A stretch of 64,000 nt of DNA, from the NCBI GenBank assembly GCA_963205255.1, contig CAUJIK010000054.1, positions 62,001 through 126,000 of the forward strand. The letters are read 5' to 3'. Made by a program: the position numbers and the translations under genes. Origin of the DNA: Pseudomonadota bacterium (GTDB lineage: Bacteria; Pseudomonadota; Gammaproteobacteria; Steroidobacterales; Steroidobacteraceae). Below are positions 26,755 through 36,890 of the stretch, piece after piece (the stretch's first letter is position 1; each line of letters begins with the position of its first letter). The notes beneath the pieces were generated by a model. That model had not been told where the DNA came from and did no database searches. It was given only the letters and a program-made list of their open reading frames with translations.

Positions 26755-28233
26755 ATGATTCCCGACCTCGAACACAGTTACTCGCAGCTGCCGTCGCGCT
26801 TCTTTGCCCGGCTTGCGCCGAAACCCGTCAGGGCGCCGCGGCTGCTGATCTTCAACGACACGCTTGCCGACCTGCTCGGCGTCGCGCCGCCGCGCGACGA
26901 TGCCGAACGCGGGAAGTGGGCCGCCATGCTCGCCGGCAATGAGTTGCCCTCGGACGCACGGCCGCTGGCCATGGCCTATGCCGGCCACCAGTTCGCGCAC
27001 TTCGTGCCGCAACTGGGTGATGGCCGCGCGCTGCTGCTGGGAGAAAAGCGTGGTCGCGACGGCCGGCTGTACGACATCCAGCTCAAGGGTTCGGGGCGCA
27101 CGCCCTTCTCGCGCGCCGGTGACGGGCGCGCCGTCATCGGCCCCATGCTGCGCGAATATCTCGTCAGCGAAGCCATGCACGCGCTGGGCATTCCGACCAC
27201 GCGCTCGCTGGCGGTGGTCGCCACCGGCGAACAGGTGTTCCGTGACCAGGTGCTGCCCGGCGCCGTGCTCACGCGGGTGGCCGCAAGCCATCTGCGCGTG
27301 GGGACCTTCCAGTATTTCCAGGCCCGCGACGACGTGGAAGGCCTGCGCCTGCTGCTCGACTACGCCATCGCGCGCCACGATCCGGATCTGGCCCAGGCCG
27401 GCAACCGGGCACTGGCCTTTCTCGAACGCGTCGCACAACGCCAGGCAGATCTGATCGCACAGTGGATGAGCGTAGGCTTCATCCATGGGGTCATGAACAC
27501 CGACAACATGGCGCTTTCCGGCGAGACCATCGACTACGGCCCGTGCGCCTTCATGGACCACTACGATCCGCACACGGTGTTCAGCTCCATCGACCGGCGC
27601 GGGCGTTATGCCTTCGGCAACCAGCCGACCATCGCGCAGTGGAATATCGCGCGCCTGGCCGACGCACTGCTGCCGCTGATCGACACCGGCCAGGAACGCG
27701 CGGTCGAACTGGCCACACCTGTCGTGCAACGATTTGCCGAAGATTTCGACGGCGCCTTCCAGCAGCGCCTGTGCGCCAAACTGGGCCTGATGTCAGCGCG
27801 CGATGAGGATGCCGCGCTGATCAATACCCTGCTGGCCGCGCTGCAGGCCGGGCATGCGGATTTCACCAACAGCTTTCACACCCTGGCCGACGCCGCGCTG
27901 GGCACGGCCCACGAAGCTGGATTCCGCCAGCAATTTCGCGAGCCGGGCATCGTCGATGAATGGCTCGCCACTTGGCGGCTGCGCCTGGCCGCGGAGGCGC
28001 GCGCTCCAGCGATGGTGCATGAGGCCATGCGCCGGACCAATCCGGCCTTCATTCCCCGCAACCATCGTGTGGAGCAGGCACTTCAGGCCGCATCGGATCA
28101 TGACGACCTGGGACCTTTCACGCGCCTGCTTTCCGTCCTTCAGCAGCCCTTCGACGATCATCCGGAAGCGGAGGAATTGTCGCGCCCGCCGCTCGACGAC
28201 GAGCGCATCGCCGCGACTTTCTGCGGCACCTGA
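26755..28233 (+). CDS. selO: Protein adenylyltransferase SelO
   Basis: Pseudokinase-fold enzyme that transfers AMP to protein hydroxyl groups, linked to redox stress. 492 residues, compared with 478 for E. coli YdiU. Conserved blocks are AYAGHQFAHFVPQLGDGRA, LKGSGRTPFSRAGDGRA, HGVMNTDN (Asp250) and DYGP (Asp260). The Cys three residues from the C-terminus (FCGT ending) corresponds to the Sec or Cys of the family. It converges on the small gene at 28253-28513, with 19 bases between the stops. Confidence 0.94.
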   Translation: MIPDLEHSYSQLPSRFFARLAPKPVRAPRLLIFNDTLADLLGVAPPRDDAERGKWAAMLAGNELPSDARPLAMAYAGHQFAHFVPQLGDGRALLLGEKRGRDGRLYDIQLKGSGRTPFSRAGDGRAVIGPMLREYLVSEAMHALGIPTTRSLAVVATGEQVFRDQVLPGAVLTRVAASHLRVGTFQYFQARDDVEGLRLLLDYAIARHDPDLAQAGNRALAFLERVAQRQADLIAQWMSVGFIHGVMNTDNMALSGETIDYGPCAFMDHYDPHTVFSSIDRRGRYAFGNQPTIAQWNIARLADALLPLIDTGQERAVELATPVVQRFAEDFDGAFQQRLCAKLGLMSARDEDAALINTLLAALQAGHADFTNSFHTLADAALGTAHEAGFRQQFREPGIVDEWLATWRLRLAAEARAPAMVHEAMRRTNPAFIPRNHRVEQALQAASDHDDLGPFTRLLSVLQQPFDDHPEAEELSRPPLDDERIAATFCGT

Positions 28234-28252
28234 TGCGGGCCGGCAGCAACGA

Positions 28253-28513
28253 TCAGGCGCCCCCGCTCTCCGGCAACGGCCCGAGGAACTTCGTCACCAG
28301 CACCTTCGCACCGCCGGTGGCGGCGAACACGGCCCGCAGCTCGCGCTGCAATGTGGAGAACACCAGGTCGTATTCCCCGAACACCTGCGTGCTCATGCTG
28401 TTGGTAGAGATCTCGAGACCCGACACTTCGTTGAGCCGTTCGATGAAACCCTTGATGACGGGAATGTAGTCCTCGGTGAGAGGGTAGAGACTCATTTCGA
28501 TACCGATACGCAT
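28253..28513 (-). CDS. Thiamine-binding/YkoF-like small protein
   Basis: 86-residue ferredoxin-like fold protein resembling the MTH1187/YkoF group, in which small dimers bind thiamine-like ligands. The pattern MSLYPL at the N-terminus, an amphipathic helix (YIPVIKGFIERLNE), and a ISTNSMSTQVFGEYDLV strand-turn region fit this family. A GTGGAG site precedes the ATG. It lies 32 bases downstream of the DUF6607-like gene in the nrdAB-led strand, so it may share that transcript, though a functional link is not evident. Confidence 0.7.
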   Translation of the reverse strand: MRIGIEMSLYPLTEDYIPVIKGFIERLNEVSGLEISTNSMSTQVFGEYDLVFSTLQRELRAVFAATGGAKVLVTKFLGPLPESGGA

Positions 28514-28545
28514 TGTGGCTCCACGCAGTAATTCAGTGAACGGCT

Positions 28546-29667
28546 TCAGTCCGCGCCCTGGCGCGCATGGGTGGCGCGGATTTTCGCCTCCATCTCCGCA
28601 CCCTTCAGCCGCCCGGCCGCAAACTCGCTGGCAAGTTGGAACAGCTCCATGAACGCGCCGGACTGGTCGCTGTGCGCGCCGAGCGTCACCGCGTCATTGC
28701 GCAGCCAGTAGCGTTCCCAGTCGACCATCACCGCCTTCCAGAATTCACGCGTTTCGGCATAGTGGGCATCGGCCGCCGCGAAGTCCGCGTCCTTCAGCCT
28801 TTCGTACCGTGCCACGCCATACTCGCGGCCTACATAGGGCAGTGCCGCGCCAGCGGTCTGCTTCAGGTTGTTCTCTTCCTGTATCCAGCCAGTGGGGACG
28901 ACGGTGTGGCGGTTGGTGCCGCGCAGCAGCGCATAATCCTTGCGCACGCTCCACTCGCGCCGCGGCAATGGCCGCGCGGTGTCGCCGCTGATCCAGCTGG
29001 AGAAGGCTGCATTGTGCTCCCAGCGCCCGATGCTGCCGTAGCGCGGCGCCTCGTCCACCTGATAGACGAACTGCGCCCAGCTGCCCTTGCGTTCGGCCGG
29101 CGCCAGCTCGCGCCGGGTCCAGCGGTTGTCCCCCTGGTATTCGATCAGCGATTCAGGTTCATACAGCCAGTCCTGGCGCCAGTGCTTGGTCACCATCGGC
29201 TCGCTGAGCTTGCCTTCGGCGTCCACGATGCGCATCTCCAGGACGTGCACCAGGCTCACATGGCCCGGCTCGTCGCGGTCCACATAGATCTTCTCCGTGC
29301 CCCAGGACTGATAAGGCCGCGGCCGCTCGTCATTGCCGGTGTAGGCGGTGACCTCGAGAAAATCGAAACTCACACGGTAGCTGCCGGCCATGGCGAGAAT
29401 GGCGCGGCGGTCGCGCTCGCGGTCGGCCAGATCGGCCTGCTGCAACGCGCGCCACTGTGTGGAGGGCTCGCGATCCAGCTCCACCGGCGCCCCGCGTGTG
29501 GTGCCGCCGCGCGGCGCGGGCGCGTCGGGGCCCACGGGCCACGAAAAGGTGTAGCGCGACGCCACACTGCCGCTGCTGCCGGCCCCGGCGCCGCCACCTT
29601 CGGCGGCCAGCAGCAGCGGTGACAGGACCAATGCGAGCAGTGCTCCCAGGTAACAATTCCCAGACAT
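28546..29667 (-). CDS. DUF6607-like exported protein
   Basis: Exported protein of 373 residues with an N-terminal signal peptide (cleavage near residue 22) and a Gly/Ser/Ala-rich linker. Blocks such as DRRAILAMAGSYRVSFDFLEV, YQSWGTEKIYV and LVHVLEMR match a family I know as DUF6607; no enzymatic function is known. The start at 29667 has GGAGG upstream and puts the signal sequence first, unlike the longer frame from 29733. It follows nrdB by about 100 bases on the same strand. Confidence 0.7.
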   Translation of the reverse strand: MSGNCYLGALLALVLSPLLLAAEGGGAGAGSSGSVASRYTFSWPVGPDAPAPRGGTTRGAPVELDREPSTQWRALQQADLADRERDRRAILAMAGSYRVSFDFLEVTAYTGNDERPRPYQSWGTEKIYVDRDEPGHVSLVHVLEMRIVDAEGKLSEPMVTKHWRQDWLYEPESLIEYQGDNRWTRRELAPAERKGSWAQFVYQVDEAPRYGSIGRWEHNAAFSSWISGDTARPLPRREWSVRKDYALLRGTNRHTVVPTGWIQEENNLKQTAGAALPYVGREYGVARYERLKDADFAAADAHYAETREFWKAVMVDWERYWLRNDAVTLGAHSDQSGAFMELFQLASEFAAGRLKGAEMEAKIRATHARQGAD

Positions 29668-29770
29668 CAATCCTCCACGGATCGCGGCTTCGGATCCGAG
29701 TATGACGCAGCCAATGCCGGGAGAACATGCCACTCCCGGCGCGGATTCGCGGCCTTCTGGCCCACGCCCC

Positions 29771-30787
29771 TCAGAACGCCTGATCGAAGGCCACCTCGCC
29801 CTGCACCGCCACCTGGTAGGCCGAAACGCGCCGCTCGAAGAAGTTGGTCAGCTCCTGCACGTCCTGCAGTTCCATGAAGTGGAACGGATTCTTCGAGCCA
29901 TACAGCGGCGGCAGCCCGAGCTGCGCGAAACGCTGGTCGGCCACATATTCCAGGTACTGGCGCATCTCGGCACGCGTCATGCCCACCACGCCGCCGGCGA
30001 GCACGTCGTCGGCGAACTGCGACTCGCAGTCCACCGCCGAGGCGATCATTTCGCGCACGTTGGCCGCCCACTCTTCGTCGAACAGTTCCGGCTGTTCGCG
30101 CCGCACCGTGCGCAGCACCTCGAAGGCGAAGGCCATGTGCGCGCTCTCGTCGCGGAACACCCAGTTGGTGCCGGCCGCAAGACCGGGCAGCAGCCCGCGC
30201 GAACGCAGGAAATACACATAGGCAAAGGCACCGAAGAAGAACAGCCCCTCGATGCAGGCCGCAAAGGCCGTGAGGTTGAGCACGAAGCGGCGCCGGTCGG
30301 CATCGGTGGCCAGGCTCTGCACGGCATAGACCTCGTCGGTCCAGCGCTGGCAGAACTCGGCCTTGGCGCGGATGGAGGGAATGTTCTCCACTGCCGCGAA
30401 GGCCTGCGCCCGCTTGGCCTGGTCCGGCACGTAGTTGTCCAGCAGCGTGAGATAGAACTGGATGTGCAGCGCCTCCTCGTAGAGCTGCCGCGAGAGGTAC
30501 ATGCGCGCCTCCGGCGCATTGATGTGCCGGTACAGGCTGATGACGAGATTGTTGGCCACGATGGTGTCGCCGGTGGCGAAGAAGGCCACCAGGCGCTCGA
30601 TCAGATGCCGCTCCGCCGGCGTCATGCGTCCGCGCAGATGACCGAGATCGATCTGGAAGTCGATCTCCTCCACCGTCCAGGTGTTCTTGATCGCGCCACG
30701 ATACATCTCGTAGAAGCGCGGATAACGCATCGGCCGCAGCGTGAGATCGAAGCCGGGGTCGAGAAGGTTCATCTGTCGCGCGCTCAC
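29771..30787 (-). CDS. nrdB: Ribonucleoside-diphosphate reductase, beta subunit (class I)
   Basis: Small subunit of aerobic ribonucleotide reductase, housing the diiron or dimetal site and the radical. 338 residues. Likely metal ligands and radical site line up as Asp74, Glu105, His108 and Tyr112 (EEALHIQFY), with further Glu/His ligands in the FFGAFAYVYF and DESAHMAF regions. Having Tyr at 112 points to a tyrosyl-radical enzyme rather than the Chlamydia-type Phe variant. The GTG start overlaps the nrdA stop (GTGA), with GAGG in the nrdA 3' end as ribosome site; a Met five codons in is an alternative. Confidence 0.95.
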   Translation of the reverse strand: MSARQMNLLDPGFDLTLRPMRYPRFYEMYRGAIKNTWTVEEIDFQIDLGHLRGRMTPAERHLIERLVAFFATGDTIVANNLVISLYRHINAPEARMYLSRQLYEEALHIQFYLTLLDNYVPDQAKRAQAFAAVENIPSIRAKAEFCQRWTDEVYAVQSLATDADRRRFVLNLTAFAACIEGLFFFGAFAYVYFLRSRGLLPGLAAGTNWVFRDESAHMAFAFEVLRTVRREQPELFDEEWAANVREMIASAVDCESQFADDVLAGGVVGMTRAEMRQYLEYVADQRFAQLGLPPLYGSKNPFHFMELQDVQELTNFFERRVSAYQVAVQGEVAFDQAF

Positions 30788-33240
30788 TGGCAGGCCTCGC
30801 AGGTTTCGGGGTTTTCGAGGGAGCAGACCACGGCGGCCTGGTCGCGCTTCGCATCGCGGGCGCCAACGCCAGTGCCGTTGTCGCCGCCGTTACCGGCACT
30901 GGCGCCGGCAGCCACCGTTGTCTTGGCGATCTGCGTCGCGGGGCGCGAGCGCAGGTAGTAGGTGGTCTTCAGGCCGCGCTTCCACGCATACATGTACATG
31001 CTCGACAGCGCACCGATGTTGGGATTGGCCATGAACAGGTTCAGCGACTGACTCTGGTCGACGAAAGCGCCGCGTTCGGCGGCAAGATCGATCAACGCCT
31101 TCATCGGCAGCTCCCAGGCCGTGCGATAAATTGCGCGCAACTCCACCGGGATCTCCGCGATGCCCTGTATCGAGCCATCGGCCAGCTTCACCGCATCGCG
31201 GATCTCGCTCGTCCACAATCCGAGTTGCTTCAATTCCTCGACCAGATAGCGGTTCACCTGCAGGAAGTCTCCTGACAGCGTCTCACGCTTGAACAGGTTC
31301 GACACCTGCGGCTCGATGCATTCGTAGCAACCCGCGATCGACGCGATGGTGGCCGTGGGCGCGATGGCGATCAGCAGGCTGTTGCGCAGGCCATGCGCCT
31401 TGATCTGCTCGCGCAGGGCTTCCCAGCGCGCGGCATCGGCCGGCTGCACACCCCAGGCTTCGAACTGCAATTCGCCCCGTGCGGCGCGCGTGTCGCCGAA
31501 GGCATCGTGCGCCCCCTGCTCACGCGCCAGCCCCATCGAGGTACGCAGCGCATGAAAGTAGATGGTTTCCTGGATGCGCGTGGAAAGAACGCGCGCTTGC
31601 TCGCCATCGAACGGCAGCCGCAACCGGAAGAACACATCCTGCAGACCCATGAGCCCCAGCCCCACCGGGCGCCAGCGCATGTTCGAGGCACGCGCCGTAC
31701 CGATAGGGTAGTAGTTCAGGTCGATCACCCGGTCGAGCTGGCGCACCGCCACTTCCACCGTGTGCGCGAGCTGCTCGAAGTCGAAACCCTGCGCTCCCAC
31801 ATGCCGCGCGAGATTGATCGACCCCAGATTGCACACCGCCGTCTCGCCGCTGCTCGTGACTTCCAGTATCTCGGTGCACAGGTTCGACAGATGCACGGTG
31901 TGGCCGCCCTCACCCGTCTGGTTGCAGGCCCGGTTGCTCTTGTCCTTGAAGGTCATCCAGCCGTTTCCGGTCTGGGCCAGCACCCGCATCATGCGCGCAT
32001 AGAGATCGCGCGCCGGCAGCTGCTTCTTCGCAAGTCCCGTGGCCTCCGCCTGCCCGTAGGCCGCGTCGAATTCCTCACCGAAGAGATCCGGCAACCGCGG
32101 CACATCCTTGGGATCGAACAGCGACCACTGCGCGTCCTGCTCCACGCGGCGCATGAAAAGGTCCGGAATCCAGTTCGCGATGTTGATGTGATGCGTGCGC
32201 CGCCCCTCGTCACCGGTGTTGTCGCGCAGTTCGAGAAAGCTCTCGACATCCGCATGCCAGGGTTCCAGATACACGCAGGCCGCTCCCTTGCGCTTGCCGC
32301 CCTGGTTCACCGCCGCCACCGACGAATCCAGCGTCTTGAGCCAGGGCACGATGCCGTTGGAAAGGCCATTGGTGGCGCGGATCAGCGACCCTTCGGCGCG
32401 CACACGATGGAAGGCAAGGCCAATGCCGCCCGAGAACTTGGACAGCAACGCCACGTCCTTGTAGCGGTCGTAGATGGACTCGAGCGAATCCTGCGGCGAA
32501 TCCAGCAGGAAGCAGCTGGAAAGCTGCTCGTGGCGCGTGCCGGCGTTGAACAGCGTGGGCGAGCTGGGCACATATTCCAGCCGCGACATCAGGTCGTAGA
32601 GCTCCAGCGCCTCCTGCACGCCCGTGGCCAGCGACACGGCAATGCGCAGCCAGAAGTGCTGCGGCGTCTCGATCACCAGCCGGCGCGTGGGATGCCTGAG
32701 CAGGTAACGGTCGTAGAGCGTGCGCAGGCCGAAATACTCCAGCCGCTGCGAACGCGCCGCATCGAGCGCATCGTTGAGCTTGCGCGCGTTGGCCTCCACG
32801 AAGCCCAGCACGCGCTCGTTGATCAGCCCCGTATCGAAACCCAGACGGATCGACTGCGAGAAGGAATACACGCCCTGCCCCTGCACCTCCTTGTCGATGA
32901 AGGCGCCGAGCAGCCGCGAGGCCAGCAGCGAATATTCCGGCTCCTCGACGATGAACGAGGCAGCCGTGCGGATGGAAAGCTCATCCAGTTCGCGCGTGGT
33001 CGCGCCGTCATAGAGGCCGGCGATGGTCTTCAGCGCCACGCGCATCGCATCGACCTCGGCAAGGCCTTCGCAGCAACGGCTCACCGCGCGCACGATCTTG
33101 TTCACATCCACCGGCTCGCGCTCACCGCTGCGCTTGGTGACGGCCATGGCCGTGCGCGCCGACTGCGGCGGCGTGAGTCTGAAACCGGACTGGAGAGGCG
33201 CACGCGGCGGCGCGCCGGAGGAGACTGCTTCAAGGGTCAT
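30784..33240 (-). CDS. nrdA: Ribonucleoside-diphosphate reductase, alpha subunit (class Ia)
   Basis: Catalytic subunit of B12-independent class I ribonucleotide reductase. From the ATG at 33240 it has 818 residues; an extension to 33342 is rejected because it would run into the leader. The ATP-cone at the N-terminus (VTKRSGEREPVDVNKI) allows allosteric control. Active-site elements are seen as SSCFLLD, NLCTEI (Asn-x-Cys-x-Glu), AVCNLGSINL, and the C-terminal CEACQ thiol pair. It is preceded by a cobalamin riboswitch, so its expression should be shut down when adenosylcobalamin is plentiful. Confidence 0.96.
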   Translation of the reverse strand: MTLEAVSSGAPPRAPLQSGFRLTPPQSARTAMAVTKRSGEREPVDVNKIVRAVSRCCEGLAEVDAMRVALKTIAGLYDGATTRELDELSIRTAASFIVEEPEYSLLASRLLGAFIDKEVQGQGVYSFSQSIRLGFDTGLINERVLGFVEANARKLNDALDAARSQRLEYFGLRTLYDRYLLRHPTRRLVIETPQHFWLRIAVSLATGVQEALELYDLMSRLEYVPSSPTLFNAGTRHEQLSSCFLLDSPQDSLESIYDRYKDVALLSKFSGGIGLAFHRVRAEGSLIRATNGLSNGIVPWLKTLDSSVAAVNQGGKRKGAACVYLEPWHADVESFLELRDNTGDEGRRTHHINIANWIPDLFMRRVEQDAQWSLFDPKDVPRLPDLFGEEFDAAYGQAEATGLAKKQLPARDLYARMMRVLAQTGNGWMTFKDKSNRACNQTGEGGHTVHLSNLCTEILEVTSSGETAVCNLGSINLARHVGAQGFDFEQLAHTVEVAVRQLDRVIDLNYYPIGTARASNMRWRPVGLGLMGLQDVFFRLRLPFDGEQARVLSTRIQETIYFHALRTSMGLAREQGAHDAFGDTRAARGELQFEAWGVQPADAARWEALREQIKAHGLRNSLLIAIAPTATIASIAGCYECIEPQVSNLFKRETLSGDFLQVNRYLVEELKQLGLWTSEIRDAVKLADGSIQGIAEIPVELRAIYRTAWELPMKALIDLAAERGAFVDQSQSLNLFMANPNIGALSSMYMYAWKRGLKTTYYLRSRPATQIAKTTVAAGASAGNGGDNGTGVGARDAKRDQAAVVCSLENPETCEACQ

Positions 33241-33362
33241 CTGTTTTCCGCTCCCGAACGGGGCCGCAAGCGGAAGAACAGCAGGGGAACGCGCAGGCCC
33301 GGTGCGCGAAGGCGCGAGCCACACGTCGCCAGCTCCTCCCACGAGAGCCCGACAGAATCACC

Positions 33363-33376
33363 GCCCCACGAGGGGC
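33363..33376 (-). promoter_or_regulatory. GC hairpin directly after the riboswitch
   Basis: GCCCCTCGTGGGGC folds into a 5-bp GC stem with a four-base loop, seven bases downstream of the aptamer 3' strand. No U-run follows, so it is not a standard intrinsic terminator. It may be part of the expression platform. The nrdA start is 122 bases further on. Confidence 0.4.
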
Positions 33377-33383
33377 AATGGCT

Positions 33384-33557
33384 GCGGCAGGTCTTCGGAC
33401 TTCCGGGTATGGGCCTCTCGGCCGCGCCTACCGGGCGCACTTCCCGCGGACCTTGCGGCCCACAGTGTTTTCGCGCCTTTCGTTCCCGGTCACCGCTGCG
33501 GGGCAGTTCCGGATTCCCTGCTTTCGGAGCAGGTCACCGGATTCCCTATTAAGCCGC
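33384..33557 (-). ncRNA. Cobalamin (adenosylcobalamin) riboswitch in the nrdAB leader
   Basis: Read on the minus strand, the leader shows the cobalamin aptamer in order: a closing stem GCGGC/GCCGC (33553-33557 with 33384-33388), TAATAGGGAATCCGGTG, a GGAACTGCCCCGCAGCGGTGA core, the AACACTG element, and the B12 box GTCCGAAGACCTGCC (33386-33400). This is the RF00174 pattern. It lies between a candidate promoter (33601-33627) and nrdA. Known B12 riboswitches repress when adenosylcobalamin is bound. This stretch together with 33241-33383 (expression platform) and 33558-33682 (promoter) fills the 442-base gap between nrdA and the AbgT gene. Confidence 0.93.
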
Positions 33558-33562
33558 CCCAC

Positions 33563-33610
33563 ATACCAGATATGGGGTTGGGCACCGCTGGCAGATACAA
33601 ACTATAGGGG
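33563..33610 (-). promoter_or_regulatory. Two candidate NrdR boxes
   Basis: On the minus strand two 16-base sites, CCCCTATAGTTTGTAT (33610-33595) and ACCCCATATCTGGTAT (33578-33563), each match 11 of 16 positions of the NrdR consensus as I recall it. The second keeps all six core positions and the first loses one. They are separated by 16 bp, a 32-bp repeat or three helical turns, as for known tandem NrdR boxes. The upstream one overlaps the candidate -10. Confidence 0.45.
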
Positions 33611-33627
33611 TCATGCTGCCCGGTCAA
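33601..33627 (-). promoter_or_regulatory. Candidate nrdAB promoter
   Basis: TTGACC (33627-33622) and TATAGT (33606-33601) read on the minus strand with a 15-base spacer, which is short of the ideal 17. It would start transcription near 33593, about 36 bases before the riboswitch. Confidence 0.45.
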
Positions 33628-33682
33628 GACTTCCCATGGCGCCGCCCCGATGCTAGGGAAGCTCGGCCCACAGCGCGGGGCA

Positions 33683-35236
<1,554 letters not shown>

Positions 35237-35399
35237 GTCGTTGCTCCGGCGGAGGAAACCCGAGCGTAACCGGCTCCGCGGCCCGCGAACACTGCCTGGC
35301 GGCAGGTTTACATACGTTGTCGCAACCGTTAATTGCTGGCCGCGCGCTCCCGCGCCCCTTTAGCCTTCACCAGAGACGAACACGACACCGGCGACCCGC

Positions 35400-36821
35400 A
35401 TGCTGCTACGACTGATACTCATCACCCACCGCTACGTCGCCGTGGCCGTGGGCCTGCTGGTGGCCCTGTGGTGCCTGTCGGGCTTTGTCATGATGTACCA
35501 GAGCTTTCCGTGGTTCACCCCCGCGGAAAGACTGCAGAGCCTTGCGCCGCTGGAGCTCCCGGGCGGCAGCACCGCCTTCCTGCCTGATGACGCGGAATCC
35601 CTGCGGAGCTTCCGCATCGAGATGCTGCGCGGCGAACCGGTGCTGCGGCAGCCCGGTGTGGCGCCCATCCGGTTGATCAGCGGCACGCCGATCGAGCCGC
35701 TTTCCCAGGACGACCTGCGACAGATCGCAACCGAATACGCGGCCCGGCGCGGGCTCTCCGGCGCCAACCCCGAATGGCTGGGCGAGATCACGGTCGACCA
35801 GTGGTCCATCCAGTCGGCATACAGCAACCGGCCCGTGCAGCACCTCGCGCTGCGCGACGCCGCCGGCACCGAGATCTACATCAACGGCGCCACCGGCGAG
35901 ATCTTCCAGGACACCAATCGTCGCGAGCGCGTGCTCGCCTGGCTCGGCGCCATCCCGCACTGGCTGTATCCCACCGCGCTGCGCGCCAATGGCGCGCTGT
36001 GGACCCAGGTCGTCATCTGGACCGCCACGCTCGGCACCTTCCTCACCGTCACCGGTCTCTACGTGGGCATTGCGCGCCTGCGCCGCCGACGCCAGGGGCG
36101 CCTGGCCTCGCCCTTCCGCGGCTGGTGGTACTGGCATCACATCCTGGGCCTGGTGTTCGGGATCATCACGCTCACCTGGATGTTCAGCGGCCTCATGACC
36201 ATGACTCCCTGGGGACTGATGCAGACCGACGGAGGCGCCGGACTGCGCGCACAGCTGCGCGGCTCGGCCACCGTCGGCGAGTTGCGCCAGTTCCTCGAGG
36301 CCGCGCCGGCGCATCTGGACGGCGGCGATTTCGTGCAGCTTCAGGGCGATGCGGCCGGCGGCAGGCTGCAGGTGATCGCCCGCCGCGCCGATGGCAGCAC
36401 GGAGCGTCTGGATTCCGCTGCACGACCCGATCCGCTGCAGGCCGATGCCGTGCAGCACTGGCTCACCGCGCTCGACGCGCCGGTCGCGAGCTTCGAGCGC
36501 CTGGACTCCCCCGACACCTACTACTACGGCCACAAGAACACCGTGGAGCTGCCGGTGTACCGTGTCATCCTCGCCGACGCGGCCCGCACGCGCCTGTACA
36601 TCAGCCCCACCACCGGCTCGGTGCGCGTGGTGGACGGCGCCATCCGCCAGAGTCGCTGGCTGGTGGGCGCCATGCACAATCTCAACCTTCCGGGGCTGCG
36701 CAGCCGCCCGCTGTGGGACATCGTCACGCTGCTGCTGCTGGCCGGCGTTTCGGCGCTGGCGATCACCGGCGCGTGGATGGCGCTGAAGCGCATCCGCGCG
36801 GATCTCACCCCGCGCCGATGA
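35400..36821 (+). CDS. PepSY-associated transmembrane protein
   Basis: Inner-membrane protein of 473 residues in the PepSY_TM style: an N-terminal helix (about 10-32), a large periplasmic domain with a PepSY-like part (residues ~95-180, TGEIFQDT being typical), two helices (~190-235), another helix pair around 245-275 with a WHHILG motif, a second periplasmic domain ending in SPTTGSVRVVDG, and a C-terminal helix. The His residues beside membrane segments resemble heme or metal ligands in ferric reductase-like PepSY proteins. The function is unproven; ferric-siderophore reductase is one possibility. Confidence 0.8.
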   Translation: MLLRLILITHRYVAVAVGLLVALWCLSGFVMMYQSFPWFTPAERLQSLAPLELPGGSTAFLPDDAESLRSFRIEMLRGEPVLRQPGVAPIRLISGTPIEPLSQDDLRQIATEYAARRGLSGANPEWLGEITVDQWSIQSAYSNRPVQHLALRDAAGTEIYINGATGEIFQDTNRRERVLAWLGAIPHWLYPTALRANGALWTQVVIWTATLGTFLTVTGLYVGIARLRRRRQGRLASPFRGWWYWHHILGLVFGIITLTWMFSGLMTMTPWGLMQTDGGAGLRAQLRGSATVGELRQFLEAAPAHLDGGDFVQLQGDAAGGRLQVIARRADGSTERLDSAARPDPLQADAVQHWLTALDAPVASFERLDSPDTYYYGHKNTVELPVYRVILADAARTRLYISPTTGSVRVVDGAIRQSRWLVGAMHNLNLPGLRSRPLWDIVTLLLLAGVSALAITGAWMALKRIRADLTPRR

Positions 36822-36890
36822 TGCCGCCGATGGAAATCATCGTCACATGCCGCGACAGCAAGCTGCGGCTGAGGCTGTGATCTTCGGTGC

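Noticed and set aside
33241..33342. Longer N-terminus for NrdA
   Set aside because: It would place the start in the expression platform of the riboswitch, lacks family similarity, and the ATG at 33240 precedes the normal N-terminal region.
31393..33552. 719-codon open frame on the plus strand
   Set aside because: Antisense to nrdA and to the riboswitch; no recognisable protein features.
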